In this document: piece by piece, positions 38,629-46,339 of the stretch | Layout of the letters: each line of letters begins with the position of its first letter | How positions within the stretch are numbered: the stretch's first letter is position 1 | From: Vibrio ostreae | Lineage (GTDB): Bacteria > Pseudomonadota > Gammaproteobacteria > Enterobacterales > Vibrionaceae | Reading direction: 5' to 3' | NCBI RefSeq assembly: GCF_019226825.1 | Contig: NZ_CP076643.1 | Coordinates: 1,550,001 to 1,614,000 of the forward strand | DNA length: 64,000 nt | The notes under the pieces: model-generated | What the model saw: the letters and a program-made list of their open reading frames with translations, nothing else | The model's database searches: none | Told to the model about the DNA's origin: nothing | Made by a program: the position numbers and the translations under genes

Positions 38629-39531
38629 TTAGGCCTGTTCCATTTGTTTTATCATTTCCAAGTTGCTTAGCTCGAACTTATAAAAACGACTTTGCTTATC
38701 CTCTCGCTTTTCTTCATTTGACCGAGCATCGATATACCACTTTTTCTCAACAATCCATCTAAATGCAGCTTTCTCTGTAACATAAACCTCATCTTTATCT
38801 TCAGGTATACCAAAGTCAGTTCTTACTTTTTGCTTGTCCATCTCTGACAACGAGGGGTGGAGTTTTAAGATCAAAGGTAACCTTAAGTTCCACAGCTTAT
38901 CTTGAGCTAAAGCCTCATGATCATGCTGCCTAGACTCCTTAGAATCATGCTCTTCAACCACATTCCTAACACGAGCAAAATGGAAGTTTTTAAATTTATT
39001 CTTTTTGACTTCTGAACGATCAAATGCTCTGAACATCCAACTGGTTCCATCATACATAATTGCCAACGGAACCAAGGTTCTAGTTTGATGATTAGAGCTG
39101 TTTTCAGAAAGATAGTTGCAGGAAATCGCATACTTACCCGATATAGCCCGAGTAATCATAGCGACTTCATTGGTATTCATTTGGTTGGGAAACTTGCCAA
39201 TCTTTTCATAGGCAAGCTCAGTAACACCGAAGATCTTGTTGCTATTAAATCCATTGGCAAGCATGCCAAGCGCCAATTCACCATCTATATCTGTCAATGG
39301 CTCGAAGGATTTCCTGATAATCGTATTCGTTTTTTGAGTTTTGTTGTTTGGCCTACGTTTGGAGTATTCAGTAAGAACTCGGGAAGCGGCTGCTTCTGCA
39401 ATTCCAAACGCATCTTTAAGATCAGCCCGACTAACACGCCCTGTAAAAAACAACTTAAAGTCAATATAAGCTAAACGAGCGTTAATAGAGGTTGTCTCTG
39501 ATGTGATGTCTGCTTGAGAACTGTTTTCCAT
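38629..39531 (-). CDS. capW: CapW-like WYL repressor of CBASS
   Basis: 300 aa: N-terminal winged helix (~20-75, GRVSRADLKDAFGIAEAAASRVLTEY), WYL domain (~125-195, ISCNYLSENSS and LAIMYDGTSWMFRAFD, where the usual W-Y-L reads W-M-F), and a C-terminal extension. CapW proteins are dimeric repressors that hold CBASS operons off and are released by ssDNA or other signals (family knowledge). It is divergent from the CD-NTase gene with 173 bp between, and its 3' end faces the IS element. Confidence 0.85.
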   Translation of the reverse strand: MENSSQADITSETTSINARLAYIDFKLFFTGRVSRADLKDAFGIAEAAASRVLTEYSKRRPNNKTQKTNTIIRKSFEPLTDIDGELALGMLANGFNSNKIFGVTELAYEKIGKFPNQMNTNEVAMITRAISGKYAISCNYLSENSSNHQTRTLVPLAIMYDGTSWMFRAFDRSEVKKNKFKNFHFARVRNVVEEHDSKESRQHDHEALAQDKLWNLRLPLILKLHPSLSEMDKQKVRTDFGIPEDKDEVYVTEKAAFRWIVEKKWYIDARSNEEKREDKQSRFYKFELSNLEMIKQMEQA

Positions 39532-39583
39532 GATGCGTATCCATTGTTCAATCTAGCCAAATCGTAGCAAAAAAATTATTACG

Positions 39584-39650
39584 TGTAATTACAATACACA
39601 ACAAATACACAAAAAGATCATTGACACGTATCATTTCGATCTATCATAAT
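39584..39650 (+). promoter_or_regulatory. CBASS promoter and candidate CapW site
   Basis: TTGACA at 39621 with CATAAT at 39645 (18-bp spacer; TATCAT at 39643 is an alternative) forms a near-consensus sigma-70 promoter toward the CD-NTase gene. The palindrome TGTAATTACA (39584-39593) just upstream lies between the divergent genes and could be a CapW half-site region. Confidence 0.55.
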
Positions 39651-39704
39651 AATCTCAATCGGTATAATCGGTTATTAACCAACCAAAACCACCAGGAGCT
39701 AGCT

Positions 39705-40961
39705 GTGCAAGATCAAGGTTTCAAATCACTAAGACAACTAAGTGCAAGCGACAAAGAATTTTGTTTCGAGATGATCTCTCATATCACATCGAACCTAGAC
39801 TTGACCGAAACACAGTTGTCTCAATTGAAGACGGCTTACCGAGCAATCGGATCCTACTTGGCAAACCAGGGGGGCAAGCTAGCGGAATGCCACATTTATG
39901 CTCAAGGTAGTGTTGGTATTGGCACATCCGTAAAACCGATTGATGAAGACTCAGACATGGATATAGATCTCGTGCTCCACTTACCAAGTCAGCACTATCC
40001 AACAACTACTGATGAAGCCAACGAGCTACTCTTCAATTTGATACGAGTGCTGAAAGACTCTCAACGATACGGCGACAAAATAGAGAATATGCCAAAACGC
40101 AGATGTGTCACTCTGCAATATGGAGGTATCGAAGGACAGGGGTTCCACATGGACATAACCCCTAGCATGCCTGAAGATATGAACTCGCCAAACCATAAGA
40201 GCAAAGTAAGAGTTGCAGACATCAAGGATGCCAATAGTCCTTCTCATCCATACGGATATAGGAAATGGTTCCGAAGCGCGTGTAGTAAAGAGATTCGTTG
40301 GAATAGAAAAAGCAACTACAGATCTAATAGTGATATATATGCGGGGACAGTAGAACCGTTACCTGGTCAGGGTCGAAAGACTGTACTTCAGATTGTAGTT
40401 CAGCTTCTCAAGCGACATAGAGATATGTGGAAACAAAATAAGCAGAACGTTTATGGCGATTGCGCTCCAATAAGCATAATTATTACGACTCTAGCAGGTC
40501 TAGCTTATGAAAAGTGCTCAAACTCTAACAAGGAGTACCACAACCCATTTGATCTGATGTTAGACGTACTTGAAGAAATGCCAAACTTCATTTCCCATCA
40601 ATATCAGTCTGACGGTACTGTAAAGTACACTATTCGCAACCCAGCACTTCCTACGGAGAATTTTGCAGATAAATGGCATGAGAAACCGATGTTACCCCAA
40701 GCATTTAAAGCGTGGTATATGCAGGTTACTGAAGACTTAGCAAAACTACTTGAATTAGATCAAGGGCTTGATAAAACCATTGAGCGATCAAGAGAAATGT
40801 TTGGTTCTCAAGCAGCAAGAGGCATCCAAGCCAAACTTGCGGACACTCTGACTGAACGACGAGCGAAAAATCGTGCGGTAGTTTCTTCTATTGGCTTAGG
40901 AGTATCCAATGCAGCCACTGCCACCCCCGTACCTAAACACAACTTCTACGGTGATGTATAG
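39705..40961 (+). CDS. CD-NTase (CBASS nucleotide cyclase)
   Basis: 418 aa from the GTG at 39705, with AGGAG six nt upstream. The open frame reaches to 39621 but there it overlaps the -35 box, so it cannot be coding. Motifs: YAQGSVGIGTSVKP (GS at 68-69), DSDMDIDLVLHLP with the metal-binding Asp86/Asp88, and the third Asp in GFHMDITPSM. The C-terminal end is KHNFYGDV. It should make a cyclic di- or trinucleotide after phage infection. The C terminus is the expected target of the E2-like protein encoded next. The clade (CdnD/E/G) is not decided. Confidence 0.9.
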   Translation: MQDQGFKSLRQLSASDKEFCFEMISHITSNLDLTETQLSQLKTAYRAIGSYLANQGGKLAECHIYAQGSVGIGTSVKPIDEDSDMDIDLVLHLPSQHYPTTTDEANELLFNLIRVLKDSQRYGDKIENMPKRRCVTLQYGGIEGQGFHMDITPSMPEDMNSPNHKSKVRVADIKDANSPSHPYGYRKWFRSACSKEIRWNRKSNYRSNSDIYAGTVEPLPGQGRKTVLQIVVQLLKRHRDMWKQNKQNVYGDCAPISIIITTLAGLAYEKCSNSNKEYHNPFDLMLDVLEEMPNFISHQYQSDGTVKYTIRNPALPTENFADKWHEKPMLPQAFKAWYMQVTEDLAKLLELDQGLDKTIERSREMFGSQAARGIQAKLADTLTERRAKNRAVVSSIGLGVSNAATATPVPKHNFYGDV

Positions 40962-41453
40962 ATGTGCCATCACCTTCAAAGGCAGCTTAACGCGCTACAA
41001 AAACGTTACCATGGCGGCAAAGGTAGAATACTCAAAGGTAAAACGGGTTTAAAACTGGAATGGAGACAAGTACTACAACCTTCTCGACTTAGCCGAGAAT
41101 ACCTAATTCTTGTTAAATGGGCTGGGTTAGGTTGTATTCCTGAGGTCGAGGTGTTGTCCCCGAATCTAAGAGATCTAGCAGGAGGGAAGCGCTCACCTCA
41201 TGAGTTCTTCTCCAAAGAGAATACTAAACCCTGCTTAATGTTTAACAGCGGTAGCTCCAAAGACTGGGTGCCTAGTATGTTAATCGCTGAATCAATCATC
41301 CCATGGACACAAGAATGGCTGTGGTACTGGGAGCTTTGGTTATCAGATGGAGAATGGCGTGGTGGTGGTGTTCACCCTGGTGAACTAACTATTGAGCAAT
41401 ATATGGATCAAATCAACAACTCTCACCATCAACCAGCAAACAAGGGAAAGTAA
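40962..41453 (+). CDS. Stand-alone E2-like protein of type II-short CBASS
   Basis: 163 aa, ATG directly after the CD-NTase stop. Signature of CBASS E2-like proteins: TKPCLMFNSGSSKDW with probable catalytic Cys91, then IIPWTQEWLWYWELWLSDGE and GGGVHPGE. There is no E1 or JAB gene, which defines the type II-short form. In that form the E2 alone is reported to modify the C terminus of the CD-NTase and so tune its activity. The stop overlaps the next start (TAATG). Confidence 0.83.
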   Translation: MCHHLQRQLNALQKRYHGGKGRILKGKTGLKLEWRQVLQPSRLSREYLILVKWAGLGCIPEVEVLSPNLRDLAGGKRSPHEFFSKENTKPCLMFNSGSSKDWVPSMLIAESIIPWTQEWLWYWELWLSDGEWRGGGVHPGELTIEQYMDQINNSHHQPANKGK

Positions 41454-42574
41454 TGAACCTTTTGACTTACATCGTTGTTCAGACCATCAACTGGCTATTC
41501 AGAAAACGCTCTCCTGCCCTGTTAATTTTCAGGACAGGAGCCTATTTCTTCCCGATAACATTGATGGGAGGCGTAGCATTCAATGTTCAATACGTAACAG
41601 CTAGCCAACTCATTAGCCTTGACGTTGCTGGTTCTGATGTCCCTGCTTTGCTCGTTTCTATCGGTTTTTATTTCAGTATACTCCTAATGGCAATTGGGCT
41701 AGCTTGGGAGATAGTCCGCTCAGTTATAGAACACCGACAATTGGCTAAACAAATTGTATTCGCTATTGAGCAAAGAGGACTCGTAAACACATCTGACTCC
41801 CCACTATCAGAGCACGTTCAGAAAAAATACAAAGGCCGAAATATATCCAATACAGTAATAGATATCCGAGACAGTCTTGCTAATGGCAAAGTAAGCCAAC
41901 CCAAATTAGCACTTAAGAAATTCCTCAATCTAGAGCACTCTATAGAAGAGCGAAGAAATAGTGTTGCTGCTGAAGATTTTCACATTGTTTATGGTGGTTT
42001 AGTTCCTGTTCCTTTTGCTTTCCTATCAGGATATTTGTTGGATGATGAGTCTCATATTGAAGTACTCGACTGGGACCGACAACTATCAAGCTGGAAAGAA
42101 CTCGATCCGATTAGTGACGACAATGAGAAGTTTGAAAAGACAATAAAGCATGCTGACAGCAAAGAATCTATCGTTCTTGCTGTATCTTTCTCTTACCCTG
42201 TTGATGAGAAAGCTATTGACCTCTGTTTTCCAAAGATGCCACAGATACATTTGAAACTAAGGGAAAAGCGTTTTGATAATCACTGGTCAAGTAAAAAGCA
42301 AAGTCGTTTAGCTTATGATTTGATCGAAGAAGTTAAAAATCTCATGGAAGAAGGCTATAACGATATACACCTCGTATTAGCTTCTCAAAACAGCGTAGCA
42401 TTCAAATTTGGTCAAGCGTACGACCGACGGAACCTTCCTCACATTACGATTTACCAATACGAAAAAGATAACAAAACCCCTTACCCTTGGGGGGTATCAA
42501 TTACTAACTTACCCCACGCAGAGCCATCTATTAGACTGACCGAGTTTAATGATAACTTAGAGCAAGCCGTATAA
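41453..42574 (+). CDS. 2TM-SAVED effector (Cap14-like)
   Basis: 373 aa. Two membrane helices near the N terminus (~22-45 and ~58-82), a linker with a charged helix, then a SAVED domain from ~190 (LAVSFSYPVDEKAID; DIHLVLASQNSVAFKFGQAYD; ITIYQYEKDNKTPYPWGVSI). SAVED binds the cyclic nucleotide made by the CD-NTase; TM-SAVED effectors then damage the inner membrane and kill the infected cell (family knowledge). Translationally coupled to the E2 gene by 1-nt overlap. Confidence 0.87.
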   Translation: MNLLTYIVVQTINWLFRKRSPALLIFRTGAYFFPITLMGGVAFNVQYVTASQLISLDVAGSDVPALLVSIGFYFSILLMAIGLAWEIVRSVIEHRQLAKQIVFAIEQRGLVNTSDSPLSEHVQKKYKGRNISNTVIDIRDSLANGKVSQPKLALKKFLNLEHSIEERRNSVAAEDFHIVYGGLVPVPFAFLSGYLLDDESHIEVLDWDRQLSSWKELDPISDDNEKFEKTIKHADSKESIVLAVSFSYPVDEKAIDLCFPKMPQIHLKLREKRFDNHWSSKKQSRLAYDLIEEVKNLMEEGYNDIHLVLASQNSVAFKFGQAYDRRNLPHITIYQYEKDNKTPYPWGVSITNLPHAEPSIRLTEFNDNLEQAV

Positions 42575-42585
42575 GAGGTCTTTAT

Positions 42586-43374
42586 ATGTCTTCATTTCAA
42601 GTCCTTATGCCTTTCGCTCGCAGTAACAGTTCAAACCGAATAGTGGGGATTGAGCAAGTGGAGCGTGGCGATGATTGCAACTGTCATTGTTTATCATGTG
42701 GAACCCCAGTTACTGCGAGGTTGGGAAGTATCAACCAATGGCACTTTGCACACCGTACCGATAAAAATACAACAAGTTCTGAGTGTGAATTCTCCCCCGT
42801 TACTGCATTGGCGCTGATTATAAGGCAACAGCTCCCAACTCTAGTTAACTTTGATTTAGATGAGTGGGATTTTAATGATGTGCAATGGGAAGTTGAATGT
42901 ACCAAGTCTGGAGTTCAATTTGATGCATACACTAAAGACTTAACCTCTAACATATCGGTAGTCATGGATATCCCTTTCGAGAGCAGTCCTCATTTATTAC
43001 CAGAAGCAGTACCTCACGATATCGACATTATCCTGAGAGTAAATACGCATAAGTTGGCTAACGATCTTTACCCAACTAAAAGTCCTATCAGGCTTCTTAA
43101 CTCTGAAGGCGTTTTTAGCTACCTTTTAAAGCACTGGGAAGAACTTGTCGAAATGCTTCGTTGGCCTCAGTCAACCATAGAACAACCATATGAAGATACA
43201 GAGGTTGCAGAAAACAGTATAAAGACCAATGATCCTATCTGCCTATGCTGTGGTGAGAAAACAGCAAGATATGGACGAGGGCTTCTTTGTGAAGAGTGTG
43301 TTTGGAAAGAGGTTGGTAGCCAATTTAATTCAATCAGTGAGATGGTTGTGTTTTATAGGAAAAACTCTAATTAA
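42586..43374 (+). CDS. CoiA-like zinc-ribbon protein at the end of CBASS
   Basis: 262 aa, 11 nt after the effector gene with AGAGGTC before the ATG, so in the same operon. N terminus: CHCLSCGTPVTARLGSINQW then HFAH (Cys35/Cys38, His53/His56), as in the CoiA competence/nuclease family. Middle part (~85-150) has alternating beta strands but the nuclease Asp-Glu-Lys residues of CoiA are not obvious. C terminus: a second zinc ribbon, CLCCGEKTARYGRGLLCEEC. No standard CBASS accessory looks like this. It may be cargo, a nucleic-acid sensor or a further effector. Confidence 0.7.
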   Translation: MSSFQVLMPFARSNSSNRIVGIEQVERGDDCNCHCLSCGTPVTARLGSINQWHFAHRTDKNTTSSECEFSPVTALALIIRQQLPTLVNFDLDEWDFNDVQWEVECTKSGVQFDAYTKDLTSNISVVMDIPFESSPHLLPEAVPHDIDIILRVNTHKLANDLYPTKSPIRLLNSEGVFSYLLKHWEELVEMLRWPQSTIEQPYEDTEVAENSIKTNDPICLCCGEKTARYGRGLLCEECVWKEVGSQFNSISEMVVFYRKNSN

Positions 43375-43381
43375 ATAGATC

Positions 43382-43415
43382 AATCAGCCTCACAATGGGG
43401 CTGATTTGCATTTTT
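43382..43415 (+). terminator. Terminator of the CBASS operon
   Basis: 8-bp stem AATCAGCC/GGCTGATT, 9-nt loop, then TTGCATTTTT. Confidence 0.75.
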
Positions 43416-43488
43416 AGTCTCAAATACCTAGCTGCGAGAAGCAAGCGAACTTATGTATTCATTACAGATGACTACATTAAGCTTCACG

Positions 43489-43513
43489 CTTACTTGACTA
43501 GTTACTTGACTAA
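43489..43513. repeat. Right integrase arm-type sites
   Basis: Same 25-bp block as at 30253-30277 (two copies of TTACTTGACTA), in the same orientation, 51 bp from the right att repeat. Confidence 0.78.
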
Positions 43514-43526
43514 AAATAGCAGAAAC

Positions 43527-43562
43527 GAAAAAGGGCGTAGCAAGTACTAACCTGCTACGCCC
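43527..43562 (-). terminator. Island-borne terminator for tRNA-Arg
   Basis: 10-bp stem GGGCGTAGCA/TGCTACGCCC; on the minus strand followed by TTTTTCG. It lies just past the tRNA 3' end but inside the island, so it replaces the original terminator at 30041-30074. Confidence 0.82.
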
Positions 43563-43564
43563 CG

Positions 43565-43623
43565 AAATAAATGGCACGCCCTGTAGGATTCGAACCTACG
43601 ACCACATCCTTAGAAGGGACGTG
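43565..43623. repeat. Right att repeat (within intact tRNA-Arg)
   Basis: 58 of 59 bases match 30075-30133. It covers the 3' half of the tRNA gene plus 7 bases past CCA. Confidence 0.92.
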
Positions 43624-43648
43624 CTCTATCCAGCTGAGCTAAGGGCGC
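43572..43648 (-). tRNA. tRNA-Arg (anticodon TCT)
   Basis: 77 nt with encoded CCA. Acceptor arms GCGCCCT/AGGGCGT (one G-T pair), D-loop TAGCTCAGCTGGATAGAGCA, anticodon loop TTCTAAG, T-arm GGTTCGAATCC. It reads codon AGA, which is commoner in the AT-rich island than in the backbone. It is the insertion target of the island. Confidence 0.95.
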
Positions 43649-43662
43649 GCTACAGGGAAAGG

Positions 43663-43690
43663 ATTATACGAGTTCAAATGTGTAAATCAA
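43663..43690 (-). promoter_or_regulatory. Promoter of tRNA-Arg
   Basis: On the minus strand: TTGATT, 16-bp spacer, TATAAT, about 15 nt from the tRNA 5' end. Confidence 0.8.
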
Positions 43691-43764
43691 CGGCTTTCAC
43701 TAACATTCTGTTTCAAATGACTAAAAATTTGTCACTTAGTGGGTAAGCGTTGAAAAACACAACA

Positions 43765-43780
43765 AAGCAAACGTTTGCTT
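43765..43780. promoter_or_regulatory. PurR-type box before folD
   Basis: Perfect 16-bp palindrome AAGCAAACGTTTGCTT, matching the PurR operator core GCAAACGTTTGC, 70 nt upstream of the folD start. Purine control of one-carbon genes by PurR is established in gammaproteobacteria. Confidence 0.75.
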
Positions 43781-43850
43781 ATAGATGTTATCTCAAATTT
43801 CTGCGACAATGCGCGCGAAAATTTTCGCTACGAATGTGTAAAGGAAAGTC

Positions 43851-44708
43851 ATGACCGCTCAAAATATTGATGGGACACTCATTTCTCAAACAGTCCGCTC
43901 CGAAGTTGCGGCCCGTGTTAAGGCCCGTACTCAGGCAGGGCTACGCGCTCCCGGACTGGCTGTTGTGTTAGTGGGTGAAGACCCGGCTTCTCAGGTGTAT
44001 GTCGGCAGTAAACGCCGCGCGTGTGAAGAAGTTGGCTTTGTATCTAAGTCGTATGACTTACCGGCCTCAGCCACTGAAGCCGAGCTGCTGGCCCTGGTTG
44101 ACCAACTGAACGAAGATCCTGAAATCGACGGTATTCTGGTTCAGCTGCCACTTCCAGCCGGAATTGACAGCACACATGTGCTGGAGCGTATTGTTCCTGA
44201 GAAAGACGTTGATGGTTTCCATCCGTACAACGTGGGCCGTTTAGCGCAACGCATTCCAAAAATTCGCTCTTGTACGCCAAAAGGCATCATTACCCTGCTG
44301 GACCGTTACAATATCCCGCTGCGCGGCAAACACGCTGTTGTGGTCGGTGCATCGAATATCGTTGGCCGCCCAATGACACTGGAACTGCTGCTGGCAGGTT
44401 GTACCACCACTACGTGTCACCGCTTCACTAAAGATCTGGAGCACCACGTACGTCAGGCTGACGTTCTGGTTGTCGCTGTGGGTAAACCTAACTTTATACC
44501 GGGCGCCTGGATTAAAGAAGGTGCGGTGGTGATCGATGTCGGTATCAACCGTCTTGATACCGGTAAACTGGTTGGTGATGTGGAATATGATGTTGCGCGC
44601 AGCAAAGCCAGCTTCATCACTCCGGTACCAGGCGGTGTGGGTCCGATGACGGTTGCCAGCCTGATTGAGAACACCATGCTGGCGTGCGAGCAATACCACA
44701 CCAAGTAA
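43851..44708 (+). CDS. folD: Methylene-THF dehydrogenase / methenyl-THF cyclohydrolase
   Basis: 285 aa, standard FolD length. Catalytic Lys in [14 protein letters not shown], folate motif VQLPLP, NADP-binding [13 protein letters not shown], and the closing [17 protein letters not shown]. It converts 5,10-methylene-THF to 10-formyl-THF, which feeds purine synthesis; purU in this window consumes the same product. RBS AAGGAAAG. Monocistronic with a strong terminator. Confidence 0.96.
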   Translation: MTAQNIDGTLISQTVRSEVAARVKARTQAGLRAPGLAVVLVGEDPASQVYVGSKRRACEEVGFVSKSYDLPASATEAELLALVDQLNEDPEIDGILVQLPLPAGIDSTHVLERIVPEKDVDGFHPYNVGRLAQRIPKIRSCTPKGIITLLDRYNIPLRGKHAVVVGASNIVGRPMTLELLLAGCTTTTCHRFTKDLEHHVRQADVLVVAVGKPNFIPGAWIKEGAVVIDVGINRLDTGKLVGDVEYDVARSKASFITPVPGGVGPMTVASLIENTMLACEQYHTK

Positions 44709-44761
44709 GTGCCGTATCTCAGTCGGTCAATGTCCGAGTCAGCGCTGCGGCGCTGAACAGT

Positions 44762-44794
44762 AAAAAGCACCCCAGCCATGCTGGGGTGCTTTTT
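44762..44794. terminator. Bidirectional terminator folD/nupC
   Basis: 15-bp stem AAAAAGCACCCCAGC/GCTGGGGTGCTTTTT, 3-nt loop; A-run and T-run at the two ends make it work for both convergent genes. Confidence 0.92.
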
Positions 44795-44818
44795 ATCCGG
44801 ATAAAGGTCAGAGGCGGC

Positions 44819-46023
44819 TTACAGTGACAAAATCACACCGGCAATTGCCGCACTCATCAGGTTCGCCAGTACACCGGCTGCAATCGCGCGAAAACCGTAT
44901 TGCGCGATAAAAGGACGACGCTCAGGAATCAGGCTACCCAGGCCACCAATCAGGATCGCCATACTGGAGATGTTGGCAAAACCACACAGGGCAAAGGTCA
45001 CGATGGCCTGAGAATGCGCACTGAGCTGGCTCTTGACATCCATCAACTGGATAAAGGCCACAAACTCGTTCACCACGATCTTGTTACCGATCAGCGAGCC
45101 CGCCACCATGGCTTCACTCCATGGCACACCAATTAACCAAGCCAGAGGTGCAAACAGGTAGCCCAGCAGCAGTTCAAAGCTCAGCTGCATGCCGAACAGA
45201 TCGCCTACCCAGCCTAGCAGACCATTTAGCATCGCAATCACACTGACAAACGCCAGCAGAGTCGCACCAACCGCAACCGCAATGCGCAGACCAGACATGG
45301 CACCATCTGCGACCGCTTCCACCACGTTGGTCGCTTGCGGCATTTCAGGTTTAAGATCTTGTGCCTGAGCCAGCAACGGCTCCTGCTCTGGAACCAGCAG
45401 TTTCGCCATCAGAAGACCGGCTGGCGCTGACATAAACGCCGCCGCAATCAGGTAGCCAAGATCCACACCCAAAGATGCGTAGCCGACCAGAGTTCCCCCG
45501 CAACAGAAGCCAGACCACAGGTCATCACCGCAAAGAACTGTGAATCGCTCATCTGTTTCAGATAGGGTTTCACCACCAGCGGCGCCTCCACCATACCAAC
45601 AAAGATGTTCGCGGTTGCCGACAAAGATTCCGCACGGCCAGTGCCCAGCAGTTTCTGAATACCGCCACCGATCAAGTTGATGATGCGCGGCATCAGACCA
45701 ATGTGGTACAAGCCAGAAATAAGCGCCGAGAAGAAGATAATGATACCCAGCACGTTGATGGCAAAAACAAAACCGACGCTGCCGGTCGCAATGCCACCAA
45801 ACATAAAGTTGATACCTTCCTGACCATAGTTGATCAGGTTCGATACGCTCTGGGTAACCGTATTCAGCACCTCTTTACCTGCCGGTACGTAAAGCACTAA
45901 CAGCGCGAACACAACCTGCAGCGCAAAGGCCAGACCAACGGTACGCAGCCGAATATTTTTTCTGTCAGTAGAAAGTAACCACGCAATCACCAGAATTGCG
46001 CCAACACCAATAAGAGAAGACAT
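44819..46023 (-). pseudogene. nupC: Nucleoside permease NupC (CNT family), frameshifted
   Basis: Two overlapping frames give one CNT transporter. N part from 46023 (MSSLIGVGAILVIAWLLS; start chosen after GGATGG) to [11 protein letters not shown] part from [20 protein letters not shown] to the stop at 44819. They join if the G-run at 45495-45499 (CCCCC on the plus strand) had one base more (six) or two fewer. The joined product of about 400 aa has the CNT motifs [13 protein letters not shown] and [15 protein letters not shown]. NupC imports nucleosides with Na+ or H+. All else is intact, so a sequencing error is quite possible. Confidence 0.82.
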
Positions 46024-46167
46024 ACGCCATCCAATCACAAAAGGGAAACAGGAAAGGCGCCGGATTCTATAGCAGGAAAACGTGTGCGCAACCGATGTTT
46101 GTTAATCAGGTGTAGGGATGCAACAAGCTGACGACGTGTTAGAAATAAGCCATTGATCTGCAATAAC

Positions 46168-46179
46168 TTAAACGTTTGC
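46168..46179. promoter_or_regulatory. CytR/PurR-like half-palindrome before nupC
   Basis: TTAAACGTTTGC resembles one copy of the AAACGTTT core of the LacI-family purine/nucleoside regulators, about 145 nt upstream of the nupC start. nupC is under CytR in enterobacteria. Confidence 0.35.
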
Positions 46180-46209
46180 CTTGGCTTTTATTTTCTATAT
46201 GGAAAAAAT

Positions 46210-46270
46210 GTTTTGAGACTGGGAAATAATGCTTTGAGGCTGGGAGCCGTGTTTTGAGGCTGGAAATCGT
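46210..46270. repeat. 20-21-bp tandem repeat, three copies
   Basis: Unit GTTTTGAGGCTGGGAAACGT-like at 46210, 46231 and 46251, then a broken fourth start (GTTTCACTC). It fills part of the 300-bp gap between nupC and the LysR gene; apart from the nupC control region nothing else is seen there. Confidence 0.75.
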
Positions 46271-46339
46271 GTTTCACTCACGACAGGTCGCCGTTTGCTA
46301 ACCAAACCGATCCGCCGGAACGCTGCGCGATCAATGCGA

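Larger units (their letters stand above)
30075..43623. mobile_element. 13.5-kb genomic island in tRNA-Arg, defence-rich
   Basis: Bounded by a 59-bp direct repeat of the tRNA-Arg(TCT) 3' end, with a tyrosine integrase gene just inside the left border and matching 25-bp arm-type repeats inside both borders. The content is AT-rich compared with the flanks and is mostly defence: HipBA, Thoeris, CBASS, an HExxH protein and one IS3-family element. No conjugation, capsid or replication genes are seen, so it would need help to move between cells; excision by its own integrase looks possible. Confidence 0.9.

Noticed and set aside
39621..39704. N-terminal extension of the CD-NTase
   Set aside because: Its first codon is the -35 box of a promoter, and a good ribosome site serves the GTG at 39705 instead.
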